Positions 37,322-48,850 of a DNA stretch of 64,000 bases are shown piece after piece. The translations under genes were made by a program, and so were the position numbers. The stretch is from assembly GCF_000005505.3 (NCBI RefSeq), contig NC_016131.3, positions 69,328,355-69,392,354 of the forward strand, read 5' to 3'. The DNA comes from Brachypodium distachyon (Eukaryota > Streptophyta > Magnoliopsida > Poales > Poaceae). The notes under the pieces were generated by a model that was not told the origin of the DNA, searched no databases, and saw only the letters and a list, made by a program, of their open reading frames with translations. Numbering within the stretch: the first letter of the stretch is position 1; every line of letters starts with the position of its first letter.

Positions 37322-39446
37322 GCGGTCCATAAACTTGACAGGAATGTTCACTTTCATCCATAAACTCGCGGATTTGAAAAACGGTCTCTTAAACTTGGCA
37401 TGTGGGTTCACTAGTTTATAGTCCAAATTGACGAATTCGGGCTAAATTAGGCTACTCTCGCATCTGACCCGGCTTGGGGGGTGTCTTCTTTGCAAATTTG
37501 CGGCCGCTGTTTTCTTTCATTAAACCCTCGGTAGTGCTACAAAGAGGCAGCATGTTTGATTTATTCAAAAAAGAGTAAATTGCACAAAGACACATACGTA
37601 GGGGCTCTTGTAACAGAAAACCACGAACCCATGTTTTTTTAACTGATACCCACAACATGAAAACTAATGAATAACAAAAAACCCGAAAATTGCCGGTTAG
37701 AGCTAGTTAACCTTCGTGGCCCACATGTCATACACAAGAGCCAATTCTTCGGCTCGCGGCTAATTCCCGACCGCTCTCGGCTGAGCTGGCTCGTTCCTCT
37801 TCCTCTCTCCCTCCGGTTCTTCTTCCCCAACTCCGGCTCTCCGACCTGCGAGTGCCCCCCCCCCCCCGCCGCAGCAGCCCTTGGGTGTGGAGGAGCAGTG
37901 CGATTTGAGGTGTCGGCGCAGAATAAATAGTAGGCCACGACGACCGGAGCAGCATCGCGATAGGGTCCTCCAGCAGCGGGCTCCGCTCCGACTGGCCGTC
38001 GTCCGGCGCGAGCTGCTTCGCGGCCAGACCGACCATGGCGGCTGCGGAGGCGTTCTCCAGCGCACACAAGAGCCAAGAGCTGCCACCTCCGCAGGCGCGC
38101 GCCGCCCTCGCCTTCACCCCTGCCGCTCCGCGGGTTGCAGCCCGCGCCGTCACCGGCTGCCTCTGCGTGGCGTGCCGCCCCCGCAACGGGCCGCCCTTGC
38201 CGCCTCCGCGGATTGCAGCCCCCCCCCCCTCATCGCCGCCTGCCCCAGCTGCTTTTGCAGGCGCGCCCCCCTCTAGCTGCCGCCGCTAGCCGTCCCTGCT
38301 GCCGGTGCCGAGGAAGACGGCGCCCGTTTCTCCTGCGCGAGCCCGAGCCACCCGACGAGCGGCCGAGATGAAGCAGGACCTCCATGGGGCGCCCCTCTCG
38401 GCCAAGCCCAGACCCTGTTCGCTTCCTCCCTCGGGTGCCCCTCCAATTCTCATGCTTGCTTACTCCTTCCTCGGGCAACCCTCTCGGCCAGTCCCAGACC
38501 CCGGGCGCCCTCTCGGCTAGGCCCAATTCTGCCACGTGCAGACCCTGGACGTCCCTCTCGCCATTACCGTTGGAGCAGCAGCGGCGCGTGTCCTGATCCG
38601 GTGGAGCTTTTCCCGATCAAGGAAGACAGACTGGAGGAAGACGATGGCTTTTGTTCGGCTCAGCTCTTGCCTCTGGCTCAAGCCGATGGCTCTGATAAAC
38701 ATGACCCAAAATTGACCTCGTGAGTATGACGTGTGGGTCCGAATCATTAACGTCGATAAATCTGTGATTACGGGTTTTTGTTACTCATTAGTCTTCTACT
38801 CGTGGGTTTCAGTTAAAAGCCGTTGGGTTTGTGGTTTTTTGTTACAAGAGCCGCTAGATATGTGTCTTTGTGCAATTTACTCTTCAAAAAAAGACCTCCC
38901 TTGTTGTGTGTTAGACCGTGGGCACTTGCCCTCCTCTGTTACACCGCCTCGCCTGAGGGAGACGAAGCGACGGAAAAGAAGGCCCGGACCGCCGGAGGCG
39001 ATTGTCCACAATCTCCGACGGCACAACCGGCGACACCCACACCTCTGAGATGGAACCGCGTAGACGACGACGACTTGAACAACGGCTCCATCGACGTCCA
39101 CACGAACGACATCAATGGCTCCTGCGGCGACTACTGGAATGGTGGCACGGCCGGCGCTTGCTTCAGGAGAGCCAGTGGGAAGATTTGGGAATTTTTGAGG
39201 CTAGCATTAGGGATTTAAGCTGCGGGTTAGAACCCATATTTTTCCAGGAGGCCCAACGCAAGATTCCAGAAGCCGCAACTTTGCAAAAAGAAGCCCCCGA
39301 GTCACGACAGATGTCAGCGTGGCCTAATTTGGTCCGAAATTGTCATTTTGGACTAAAATGGCCCGACTTTTCAAGTTTAAGGAGCCGTTTTTCAAATCTG
39401 CGGGTTTATGGATGAAAGTGAACATCGCTGCCAAGTTTAAGGATTT
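37322..39446. mobile_element. Outer long-TIR (Mutator-like) element, left part
   Basis: A left inverted repeat (about 37322-37450: CCATAAACTTGACAGGAATG, TTCACTTTCATCCATAAACT, GATTTGAAAAACGG) pairs with the right one (about 39325-39441: CCGTTTTTCAAATCTGCGGG, TTTATGGATGAAAGTGAACA, GCCAAGTTTAAGGA). Between them lie GC-rich DNA with open frames (about 38930-39240) and the inner MULE. The right terminus is cut by the Gypsy insertion at 39447; its last bases resume at 54775. The outer target duplication was not found, so the exact ends and the superfamily are inferred. Confidence 0.65.
37573..38882. mobile_element. Inner Mutator-like element with GC-rich cargo (Pack-MULE type)
   Basis: The 1310-bp element has inverted ends of about 120 bp. 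The left begins GAGTAAATTGCACAAAGACA and the right is the inverse of TGTCTTTGTGCAATTTACTC. Internal pairs include GGCTCTTGTAAC and ACTAATGA. An exact 9-bp duplication TTCAAAAAA flanks it (37564-37572 and 38883-38891). There is no transposase. The middle (37720-38700) is very GC-rich with overlapping long open frames on both strands, for example 37728-38186 minus (MVGLAAKQLAPDDGQ) and 37881-38276 plus. That composition fits captured exons of host genes; the donor was not identified. Confidence 0.88.
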
Positions 39447-40048
39447 TGTCGTATACGGGGCTTTGACACCGGGGATGCATGAGCACCCCCTTTTAGGTTC
39501 GGCAGTGGGCTACGGGGATCGCTCCGGCGATTGCCGGTAGGGCCAATGCAAAGCGTATGAGCACGACAAACACGAGAACACTTTTTACCTAAGTTCGGGC
39601 CACCCTGAGGTGTAAAAGCGTACGTCCTGCTTCTGAGTTTTGTTATTAGCCAAAGAACTGGGGTTTACAGGTTGCCGGGGGGAGACTCCGGGCGTTCTCT
39701 CTTTTCGGCTATGTACCGTTTGCTACTTTGGGCTATTGCTAGTAGTGAACTGAGAACTGGCCCAAGCAACCAACCCTTTGACCGTTGGCGGGGGTCCTCC
39801 TTTTATACTGAAAGGGATGCCACAGGTGCCATGGTGCATGGGTGACAAATGGCGAGCAGGGAGCTAGGGCAGCTCCCCCTCGGTGTGCTGGCTTGCATGC
39901 AAACCAGGTAGCTCTGCAGCTAGGGCTCTAGGCGCCTGAAATTTACCCTAGGCGGGTCACTGTTGGCTGAAAGGATAGGAAATCCCCTTTTGGTCGGAGC
40001 ATTAAATGCTGGCGTGTGCTTCACTCCTCGTCCTGACGAAACCCGCGC
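39447..40048 (-). repeat. 3' LTR of Gypsy element A, truncated
   Basis: 602 bp match the last 602 bp of the 5' LTR (53874-54475) with scattered substitutions and equal length. The first 299 bp of the LTR, the polypurine tract and the N-terminal codons of the antisense ORF are gone: the LTR runs directly into the ORF at 40048/40049. Confidence 0.88.
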
Positions 40049-43000
40049 TTCAACGAATACGGGGAAACCCTCATTTTCCCTGCCGGCGCCGACCACCAGG
40101 AAAACGACTTCCGGGTGTTTGCGCGCTTCATCCTTGCCGGGCTGGTACCCCCGTACTCCCTGTTCCTCCATGCGCTCATGGAGGTGTACCAGCTCCACCC
40201 CACCTCCCTCCTTCTCCTCGCCGTCTTCCAGTTTCTCTGTGAGGCGTTCGTCAGAGTAATGCCGTCCGTGGCGTTATTCCGGCACTACTTCTACCCCCGC
40301 ATCAAGCAAGCGGGGGCGATGTCATTGGGGGTGGTGTTCCGCGCCCGCGACCGGATGTAATCAAAGTTCATCGTCCGGTCGGAGAAGAAGATAGAGAAGG
40401 AGTGGCGGGCAGACTGGTGCTGGGTCCGCGTGGAGGAACCCGAAGAGTTCATCTTCACGCCCACCGAGCTGCCGGTGTCCAACCACACCTGGCGGAACCG
40501 CTACCACCGCGACGCCGAGCTCCTCCCCATCGTCGTGAAGATCAAGACCCTGCGGCTAGCGGGGCTCACTGATCTCGACGTGGCGCGCGCCTACATCAGC
40601 CGGCGCATCGCGCCCCTGCAGCTTCGCTCCCGCCCCGCTTGGATGTACACGGGGTCCAGGGGACAAGACACGCCTTCATCAAGGGAGCGTGGATCCGGAG
40701 GCCATCCAGGCGTGGGTGAAGGGGATCACCGGCGAGGACGCCCCTGTGACGGAGCTGCCGCCGCGGGTTTTCTCCCTCCACGCCGGCGTTCCGGAGCTGC
40801 ACGACATCATCGCCGCCTACCCGCCCTGCAACGAGTGGGGGCTAATGATCGACTCCCCCGCTCGGACCCCGCGCCCCCCTCCGCCTGCACCTCGCGGGAA
40901 GCGGGTGGTCAAGGAGAGCGGGGAGGAGTCGGAGGTCAGCGGGCTCGACATCCCATCCTCCGACGACGAGGCGGGCCGGGTCGACGGGACCCGAGCGGTC
41001 ATCCCAGTGGCGGACGAGGATGATGAAGACGACGACGCGCCCCTGATCTTACGGAGGTCAAGTGTGCCTGCGGCGGCGGCCACTGGTGCCGCAGCGGCCT
41101 CGGCGGCGCCCGGGGTTGCGGCAACCACCCGGGCGCCCACGGCCCCGCCTAAGCGGGGGCTCTTTCGGGAGTTCGAGTTCAAGCTCAATCCCCCAAAGGA
41201 CGGCACCCTGTCAGGAGCCGGCAAGTGGGGGAGAGCCGACTCGCCACCCGCCGCGCCGAGCAAGAGGACGCGCCTCCGGGCCGGCATGTGTGCCGGCAGC
41301 GCCGCCATTGCACCCACCGCCGACCCAATTCCAGTGGAGGAGGAGCCGGCAGCAGGTACCAATCCCCTCCTTGATCCCATGGCACACGTTAATCCCGTTC
41401 GCTTACCCGCAGCAGCGTCACCTTCTAAACCCACAGGCAAAGTCCAGCCCACGGCAGGCGGCCCGGCGACAGGAGCCGGAGTTGGAGGGGAGGAGGCCCC
41501 TCCCGCAAGTTCAACGGCCCCGCAAGGTACTTACTTAGACCCCCCTTGCGTCCATTGCTGGGCATCCTGACCTTTTTCCTGTACTCTAACCTCTCTCTTT
41601 GTCGCAGTCCCGACGGTGCCCGCGGCGGGGGCAGGCGCCGTGGTGGTTGACCTCGGCTCTGACGCCGAGGGTGCGCCCAGCTCGGTGGCGGCGCCCGCCG
41701 TTGCGTCCGAGGTGCAGCCCGGCAGCGCGTCCCGGGCCGTGCAGACCGGGTTCGCGGATCCCGCGGTCGCCCCGCAGGAGGCGCCTCCTGTCAGGGAGAC
41801 GGCATCTCCTCCATCCCCGCAACCTGTGGGCGCGGGTGTGGAGGAGGTTGCGGCAGGGGAGTGACAGGCTCCGCCGCAAGCGGAAGACGCCCTCCCCGGC
41901 CAAACATTGGCGGCGGGGGCCTCATCGTCATCCGCAGCTGCTCTCAGCTAATTGGGACCCAATCACCTGGGACCCGAGCATCTACGACCAAGGGCACCAG
42001 CTTCTTGACACGATCAAGAAGCAGCAGCTGGCGTTTGTCACCTGAGCGTCTACGACCAAGGGCACCAGCTTCTTGACACGATCAAGAAGTAGCAGCTGGC
42101 GTTTGTCAGCTCCTTCAACCAGGTGAGGGAGCGCCACGAGCTCGCGAAGGGCCAACTTGGCGAGGTGTGGAAGGCCGTCGAGAGAGAGCGGCAGGAACTC
42201 TCCCGGCTGCGGGAGGAAGTGCGCCTAGCCCGGCAGGCCAAGGACAAAGCCGCAGCGCCGGTCATCCCGTAGGCGGAGCTCTACCGGCAACTAGAGGCCC
42301 AGCGCACTGAGCACCGCAGCTCTGGACTCGCTGGCCGAGGCGCACGCGAAGGCCGGGAAGGAGCACGAGGAGGTGCTCGCTACGGCTCAGGCTCGCCTCA
42401 ACGAGAAGAGCGAGCTAGTCTGCAGCTACCTCTCCCAGCTCCAGGAGCTGCGCACCAAGGTGGAGGAGCAGGCTAAGGCGGTGGAGGACGCGGCAGCGGC
42501 GTCGGTCCGGCGGGAGAAGGAGCTCAACTCCGCCAAGGAGAAGAGCGCCCAGCTCGAGTCCGAGCTGGCCGCCTCCCGAGAGGAGCTCGTCAAGGCCAGC
42601 GAGGACAATGTGGCCAAGGCCAAGGAGATCACGCCGCAGGAAGACCTCGTGCGCAAGGGCAATCACGCCGTGACGCTGGCGCGCAACAACCATGCCACGC
42701 TGGTGGAGTAGCGCCGGAGGGAGACCCTGAAGTTGCTCGAGATCGCCAAGGCGGTGGCCAACCTGCTGCCGCGATTCGAGCTGCGGGCCGCGCAGGTGGA
42801 TGGCACGGACGTCAGCACGCTGATCCCGTTCTTCTCCGACCTGGTGGGGAAGCTCGGGGCGCTCGACGTGGATCTCCAAGTTCTGTGACCAGGAGATGGC
42901 CACGTGCGCCAGGGACATCGCCGGGACGATCCTCCCCCGGGTACACCTCCACCACCTGGACTTCCCCTTCGAGACGCTACTGGACGCCTGGTCCGACAGC

Positions 43001-43123
43001 GAGGACGGCCCTAACCACTGCCAGGCAGTGAGCAGGTTCGTCGAAGAGGTGGTAGACCGGATGCAGAGGAAGTCGGAGCCGGAGCCGGAGCCAGAGCCCC
43101 CAGCGGGAGACGCCGGCAACTAG
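40049..43123 (+). pseudogene. Antisense accessory ORF of Gypsy element A (putative gypsy-type transposon domain plus coiled coil)
   Basis: This frame runs opposite to gag-pol. The first part (ETLIFPAGADHQENDF, FILAGLVPPYSLFLHALME, VMPSVALFRHYFYPRI) resembles the plant domain called 'putative gypsy type transposon' (Pfam PF04195). Then come a Pro/Ala-rich acidic linker, a likely intron (GTACTT at 41526 to CGCAG at 41608), a second linker and a long Glu/Lys/Ala coiled coil (about 42370-42700: EKSAQLESELAASREELVKA). The C-terminus ends in a PEPEPEP tract at 43123. Lesions include the missing N-terminus, a TAA at about 40358, at least three frame changes, a 68-bp duplication and TAG codons near 42091 and 42709. 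Its role is unknown; a coiled-coil protein might bind RNA or other proteins. Confidence 0.75.
41976..42111 (+). repeat. 68-bp tandem duplication inside the antisense ORF
   Basis: The unit beginning GAGCATCTACGACCAAGGGC is repeated once (41976 and 42044) with a few substitutions. Because 68 is not a multiple of three it shifts the frame and exposes a stop just after the first unit. Confidence 0.85.
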
Positions 43124-43389
43124 TCGCCGCAGCTCCCTGCCGGTCCTCGTTTTACCTTTATGTTTTTGTCTTTAATTCCTGCCAGTGGGGCGCTTGGCGC
43201 CGTTCAAACATTTAAAGTTCCATTAATTCATGTAATCGCTTGCTGTTTTTAAGAATTTCGTTCTTTGGTTCTACTTAGTGCTCATTTCTCGTTCCCGGGG
43301 TTCTACTTAGTGCTCATTTCAGTGTCAGAAAGTTTGGCGTCTAAGATTATGTACTTAACTTTCCGTTGGTTCCGTGCTTGGAATGCTTG

Positions 43390-43935
43390 TCGGAGGGATG
43401 CAGCAGGGACGCTATGGCAGTGCACCCATCGGCGCTAGGCACTGATGGCATGCACCACCATAGCGTCGCCGCGGCAGCCCTCGCCCTTGAATCCGCCTGC
43501 CTGAGGGATGCAGCAGGAACGCTGTGGCGGGGCCGCCGCCAGTGCCACGCGCCGGGGGTGGTGCCACCACAGCGTCTCCGCGGCAGCCTTCGCCTGGGAA
43601 ACGCCTGTCAGTGGGGTGCGGCAAGGGCACGGCGGCATTGCACCCATCTATGTTGAGTGCTGATGGCATGCACCACCACCGTGCCTCCGCGGCAACCCTC
43701 GCCCTGTAGGTACCCTCTGGAGGGATACGGCCGGAACGCTCTGGCGGGGCTGCCGCCAGCGCCGAGCGCCGGGGGCGGCGCCACCACAACGTCTCCGCGG
43801 CAACCCTCGCCCCGGAGTAGCCTGGTGGAGGGGTGCGACAAGGACGCGATGGTAGTGCACCCGTCGGTGCTGAGCACTGATGGTATGCACCACCATCGCG
43901 TCTCTGTCGCCTCCCTCGCCTTTGCGGCCGACTTC
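43390..43935. repeat. Five 109-bp tandem repeats with hairpin potential
   Basis: The units begin at about 43399, 43508, 43617, 43725 and 43834 (spacing 109, 109, 108, 109). Units 1, 3 and 5 share TGCACCCATC...GGCATGCACCACCA; units 2 and 4 share GGGGC.GCCGCCAG...GCCACCAC, so two subtypes alternate. Most units have inverse arms about 40-50 bp apart: GACGCTATGG/CCATAGCGTC, ACGCTGTGG/CCACAGCGT, GGCACGGCGG/CCACCGTGCC, GACGCGATGG/CCATCGCGTC. The array lies between pol and the antisense ORF and is open on the minus strand for about 200 codons. Confidence 0.85.
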
Positions 43936-44720
43936 TGGCCTCGCTCTGAGTTGCTCCATGGCCATCGCTCCCTTTTATAGGCGCGGTGAAGAATCTTGCC
44001 ACCACGCATGCCGAGTCTCCACGGCACACATGGTGCTACACCCCTTGCTGCACGGTACGGGCCCTGCCACTGCGAGTGCCAAGTCGCCGCGGCACACGCG
44101 GCGGCTTCCTCCGACTGCAGGATCCTCGGAGTGTGTTGGGAGCCTCGGAGTGCGGTTGCTACGCACAACCGGGCACCGCTAAATGACACCCCCCGTGAGC
44201 GACCCACGAGCACCACAGTGCGCACAACTCCGTCCTCGCCCTGCATGACCGATTCTTACCAAGCCCAGGATGCTGCAAAATTTTCGAAATACACGAAAAA
44301 GACGCAACATGGATAAAGCACAGGTAACCCTCCTGCCTCTAGCCCCCGGGCACAGAAGGGTCGATACCAAATTTAGGTGTGAGCACTTTTCTATCCCAGG
44401 ACGCAGCTTCTACGTGATGCGTGTTCCGGGGAGCCCGGCAACGGCACGGCCCCGTGCCGGAGCACTCCGGCAGCGGGTTTTTTTGTTTCTGAGGCTCCTA
44501 TAGCCCCCTGCTCACAACCAATGATGGAAATAGACTTCTGTGCACCTAAAGCAGGAGACAGAAGGAGGAGAAATATGCGAATAACCGAGGCAACTTGAAA
44601 CTGAGGGAAAAGGACTTATCTGTATTCATAGAAACTAGCCGTTTACAATCGGGGGTTGCTCGGCTACACTATTCGAGAGGTATGCTACCGGAGCATCACC
44701 CCCGGTCGGGCTCCGCCGCT
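43936..44720 (-). other. Non-coding region 3' of pol in Gypsy element A
   Basis: The repeat motif CGCGGC..CACGC recurs more weakly to about 44110. No protein domain was recognised. Read on the minus strand it follows the pol stop at 44721. Confidence 0.5.
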
Positions 44721-47700
44721 TCACGGGTAGAACTTGCGCAGGTGTTCAAGGTTCCAACTATTTTGCACCGGCAAGTCTTCTTCGATTTCCAACCGGACAG
44801 CCCCTGGCCTGGTCACCTGCACTACCCGGAAGGGGCCCTCCCATTTCGGAGCCAGCTTGTTCCCGGCCTTCGTTGCTTGTATCCGGCGCAGGATAAGGTC
44901 TCCGATCTCGAGCTCCCGGGGGCGAACCCGCTTGTCATGGTAACGGCGGAGTCCCTGCTGGTAGCGTGCCGCTCGCATAGCAGCCCGGCATCGAAACTCT
45001 TTGATGAAGTTTAGATCGTCAACCCTCTGCTCGTGTTGGCTTTTGTTGCCGTACGCGCATACCCGAGTGGATCCATGCTTGAGCTTGACGGGCAGCACCG
45101 CTTCTGCCCCGTAGACAAGGGCGAAAGGAGTTCCGCCCGTTGCCCGGCTAGGTGTGGTCCTGATCGACCACAACACGGGTGGGAGTTCTTCGACCCGGTG
45201 CTTCCTGTGGCCTTTGAGCTTGTCAGAGTTCTCGTCTTGAGCCCCCGCAGCACTTCTGCGTTGGCTCACTCGGTCTGCCCGTTGCTCCTTGGGTGAGCAA
45301 CAGAAGCAAAGTGGATCTTGGTGCCCACGTCCTCGCAGTAGGCTTGGAACACGACGCTCGTGAATTGTGTGCCATTGTCGGTGATGATGCTGTTGGGAAC
45401 ACCAAATCGGCACACAATGCCCTTGAAGAATTTGATGGCTGCCTGTGCGGTCACCTTCCGCACTGGCTCCACCTCCACCCACTTGGAGAACTTGTCGATG
45501 GCCACGAGCAAGTACTCGTAGCCGCCAACTGCTCTCGGCAACTTGCCGACGATGTCCAGCCCCCAGACCGCGAACGGCCAGGAGGATGGAAATGACTTGC
45601 AGGGCCTGCGCCGGCTGGTTACTCTTCTTTGCATGGAATTGACATGCTTCGCACGTCCTGACCAGTTGCTCGGCGTCAGCCAACGCCGTAGGCCAGTAGA
45701 AGCCGTGCCGGAACGCCTTGCCGGCCAGAGCCCGGGAGGCCACATGGTGCGAGCAGGTGTCTCGGTGTATCTCCTCTAGCAGCGTGCGCCCCTCGTCTTC
45801 GTGCACGTAGAGGAGCATCACCCCGTTAGCACGCCTCCGGTAGAGGTTCCCGTCCACCAGGGCGTACATCTTGGCTCTCCGGGCTAGGCGCTCCGTGGCA
45901 ACGTCATCTTCCAGGAGGGCTCCTCCCTTCAGGTAGCGGGCGATATCCGCGGCCCAAGGCGGGGTTTCCCTGCTCACGCATACCGCTACATCAGCGGCAT
46001 GGACCTCCACCGTTGCGGGGTTCCCTTCGGTTGCCAGGGCGCTTCCCCTGCAACCGGCTTGGGGGCGACTGAAGGCGAGGTCTGTCTGTGCCAGAATACC
46101 CCCGTCAGAACCTTCTGGCGCTCCGCTGCCCACTTGGACAGCTCGTCAGCCGCGAAGTTATCCTTGCGCTTGACGTGCTGAAATCGCAAACCCTTGAACT
46201 TGCGTTCCAGCTTGCGGACTTCGTCCACGTACATTGTCATCTGCGGGCAGTCGTAGTCCTTGTTAACCTGATTGATCACGAGTTGGGAGTCCCCGCGAAC
46301 AACCAGGCGCTTGATGTCCAGGGCGATCGCCGCCCGCAACCCAGCAAGCAATCCTTCATATTCTGCCGTGTTGTTGGTGGAGTTGGGGAAGTCGAGCTGG
46401 ATGGCGAACTTCAGCTGATCGCCCGTAGGCGACTCGATGACGATTCTGGCGCCAGCCCCTTGTAGGCTGAATGCTCCGTCGAAGTACAGAACCTAATGGC
46501 CTTCCTCCAGCTTGCCGGGCAAGCTGGTCTCCGGCTCCTCTTCTTCCACGCTGGTTGAAGTCCACTCCACAACGAAATCTGCCAGAGCCGCGCTCTTGAT
46601 ACTTTTGGTGTTGGTGAAGTGTAGATTGAACTCCGACAGCTCCATTCTCCACTCGGCCACCCTTCCGGTGGCGTCACGATTGGTGAGGTCCCGCTCGAGG
46701 CAAAACCCCGACACAACCGTGATGCGGTGCGACTGGAAATAGTGGCGCAGCTTGCGCGACGCACAGAATCCCCAGCAAGAGCTTCTGCACTTGCGGGTAC
46801 CGTGTACGAGCATCGCGCAGCACCGTGCTGACGAAGTACACCGGGTGTTGAACGAGCTGCTTGCGGGGCGCCAGCATCACGGGCTCGGCAATGACACCTG
46901 GGTCCGAGGCGGTTGCTGGGGGCCGCTTAGCCCCCTGCCCCACAACCTCAATCCCCGGGTGGTCTTCCTTCCTTTCGGCAACCAGCACCAAGCTGACCAC
47001 CTGGTCGGTCACCGCTAGGTAGAGTAGCAGCGGCTCGCTCGGCTTGGGGGCGACGAGGACGGGCGGCGATTTCAGGTACTGCTTGAGATCTTGTAGCGCC
47101 ACCTCAGCCTCGGGGGTCCACTCGATCGGGCCCCTCTTCTTCATCACCTTGAAGAAGGGCAGGGCGCGTTCGCCCAGCCTCGAGATGAAGCGCTCCAGCG
47201 CAGCAATGCAGCCGTTGAGGCTTGCGGGGAGCCTCCATTTTCTCGATAGCCTCTATCTTCTTTGGATTGGCTTGAATCCCCCTGTGTGAAACCAAGAAAC
47301 CCATAAGCTGGCCCGAGTCTACACCAAAGGTGCACTTCTCAGGGTTCAGCTTGAGCTTGATCCTGTGGAGGTTATCGAATGTTTCCCGCAGGTCATCCCA
47401 TGCTTTGATTTGATGACGATATCGTCCATGTAGGCCTCTACGTTTCGGCCTAGCTGGGGTCCCAAACACTTGCGCAACGCACGCTAGAATGTTGAGCCTG
47501 CGTTCTTCAACCCGAAAGGCATGCACGTGTAGCAGTAGCGGCCAACCGGGGTGATGAACGCCATTTTCTCCTCGTCCTCGACTGCCATCTTAATTTGATG
47601 GTAGCCACAAAATGCATCCAAAAAACTCAGCAAATCGCAACCGGCAGTGGAATCTACTATTTGGTCAATGCGGGGTACAGGGAAAGGATCTTTGGGACAC

Positions 47701-48850
47701 GCACGGTTAAGATCAGTAAAATCTACACACATGTGAAGTTTATTTTCCCCTTTGGGTACTACAACAGGATTGGCTAACCAAGTGGGGTACAGTACTTTCC
47801 TGATAGCCCCCGCAGTTTTGAGCTTGTCCACTTCTTGCTTGATGAAATCTTTGCGCTCCTGTGCTTGCCGGCGGATCTTCTGCTTGATGGGGTGGGCGCC
47901 TGGGCGCACCGCGAGCTGATGCTCGATCAACTCCCTAGGGACTCCGGGGAGATCCAACGGTTCCCAAGCGAACACGTCGGCGTTCTCCCGGAGGAAAGTG
48001 ACAAGGGCGCTTTCCTATTTGGCGGTGAGGTTCGCACCGACGGTGACGGTGCGTTCCTCGTTGCCGGCTTGGAGGGGCAGCTTCTTCACCTTGACGGCCT
48101 CCTCCTTGAGCTTCTGGCCCTTGCCGGGACGTGAGCTCGAGCCTGCACCTCCCCCGGCAAGTTCTTGCCGGGCAGCGCGGGCCTTCTTTGCTGCGGGGGC
48201 ATCGCCCGGCAGCAGGCCTCCACTCTCGGCGGCGTCTTCAGCGCTGGAGTCGGCCGCGGCGGCGGCCCAGATAACCTCGCCGACGCACCAGGCTGCGTCC
48301 TTGAGGTCACACCATATGGAAAGGACGCCGTACGTGGACGGCATCTTGATCACGCCATAGGCGCTGTGAGTCGCCGCCATGAACTTGATTAGCGCCGGCC
48401 GACCAAGGATCCCGTTGTAAGGCAACAGGGTGTGCGCCACGTCGAACACCAAGTGCTCGGTCCTGAACGCTTCCCGGGACCCGAAGGTAACCGGCAGCGT
48501 GATGCGCCCCAAGGGGCGCACGATCCTGGGGTTCACTCCCCGGAACGGTTTAGTGGGCTTCAGCCGCTCCCGCGGCAGCTGAAGTTTCTCCATTAACCTG
48601 GCGGACAAGAGGTTCAGCCCCGCTCCGTTGTCCACCAGCACTTTGGTCACTGTCACGTTGTTGATGATCGGTGAGACCACGAAGGGTAGAACCCCTGAAC
48701 CCAGCTGCCGGGCTGGGTGATCGTCGGTGCTGAAGGTGATCAGCACGTGCGACCACTTCAGCGGCTGTTGCGCTTCCGCGTCCGGCAACAGCGCACACAC
48801 CTCCCGGGTGAGGCGCTTCACCGCGGCGTGAGATGAGAGAGCGTAAGCTC
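44721..48850 (-). pseudogene. Gypsy element A pol: protease, reverse transcriptase, RNase H, integrase
   Basis: On the minus strand, in order: a pepsin-like protease block (KVLVDNGAGLNLLS near 48625, with Asp kept, and LLPYNGILGRPALI); reverse transcriptase (PTWLANPVVVPK, VDFTDLNRACPKDPFP, SFLDAFCGYHQI, PFGLKNAG, then YMDD at about 47418-47435); RNase H (SEPLLLYLAVTD, plus a second RNase H-like block near 46250 with VVRGDSQLVINQVN and KRKDNFAADELSKW); an integrase zinc-binding block (RDTCSHHVASRALAG); a core (GLDIVGK, ITDNGTQF, HPRSNGQTE); and the C-terminal KWEGPFRVVQV to a stop at 44721. The pieces lie in different frames, so several frameshifts have killed it. The active-site words themselves are still readable. 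Confidence 0.9.

Noticed and set aside
37881..38371. Plus-strand Ala/Pro/Arg-rich open frames as host genes
   Set aside because: They lie inside a non-autonomous MULE, overlap open frames on the other strand, and have no start or splice context or family match.
43390..43935. CRISPR-like array
   Set aside because: The 109-bp units are contiguous with no unique spacers, lie in a plant retroelement and have no cas genes.
43412..44246. Long minus-strand open frames across the 109-bp repeats as a real protein
   Set aside because: The frames come from GC-rich tandem repeats lacking stops; several frames are open at once, so coding cannot be claimed.
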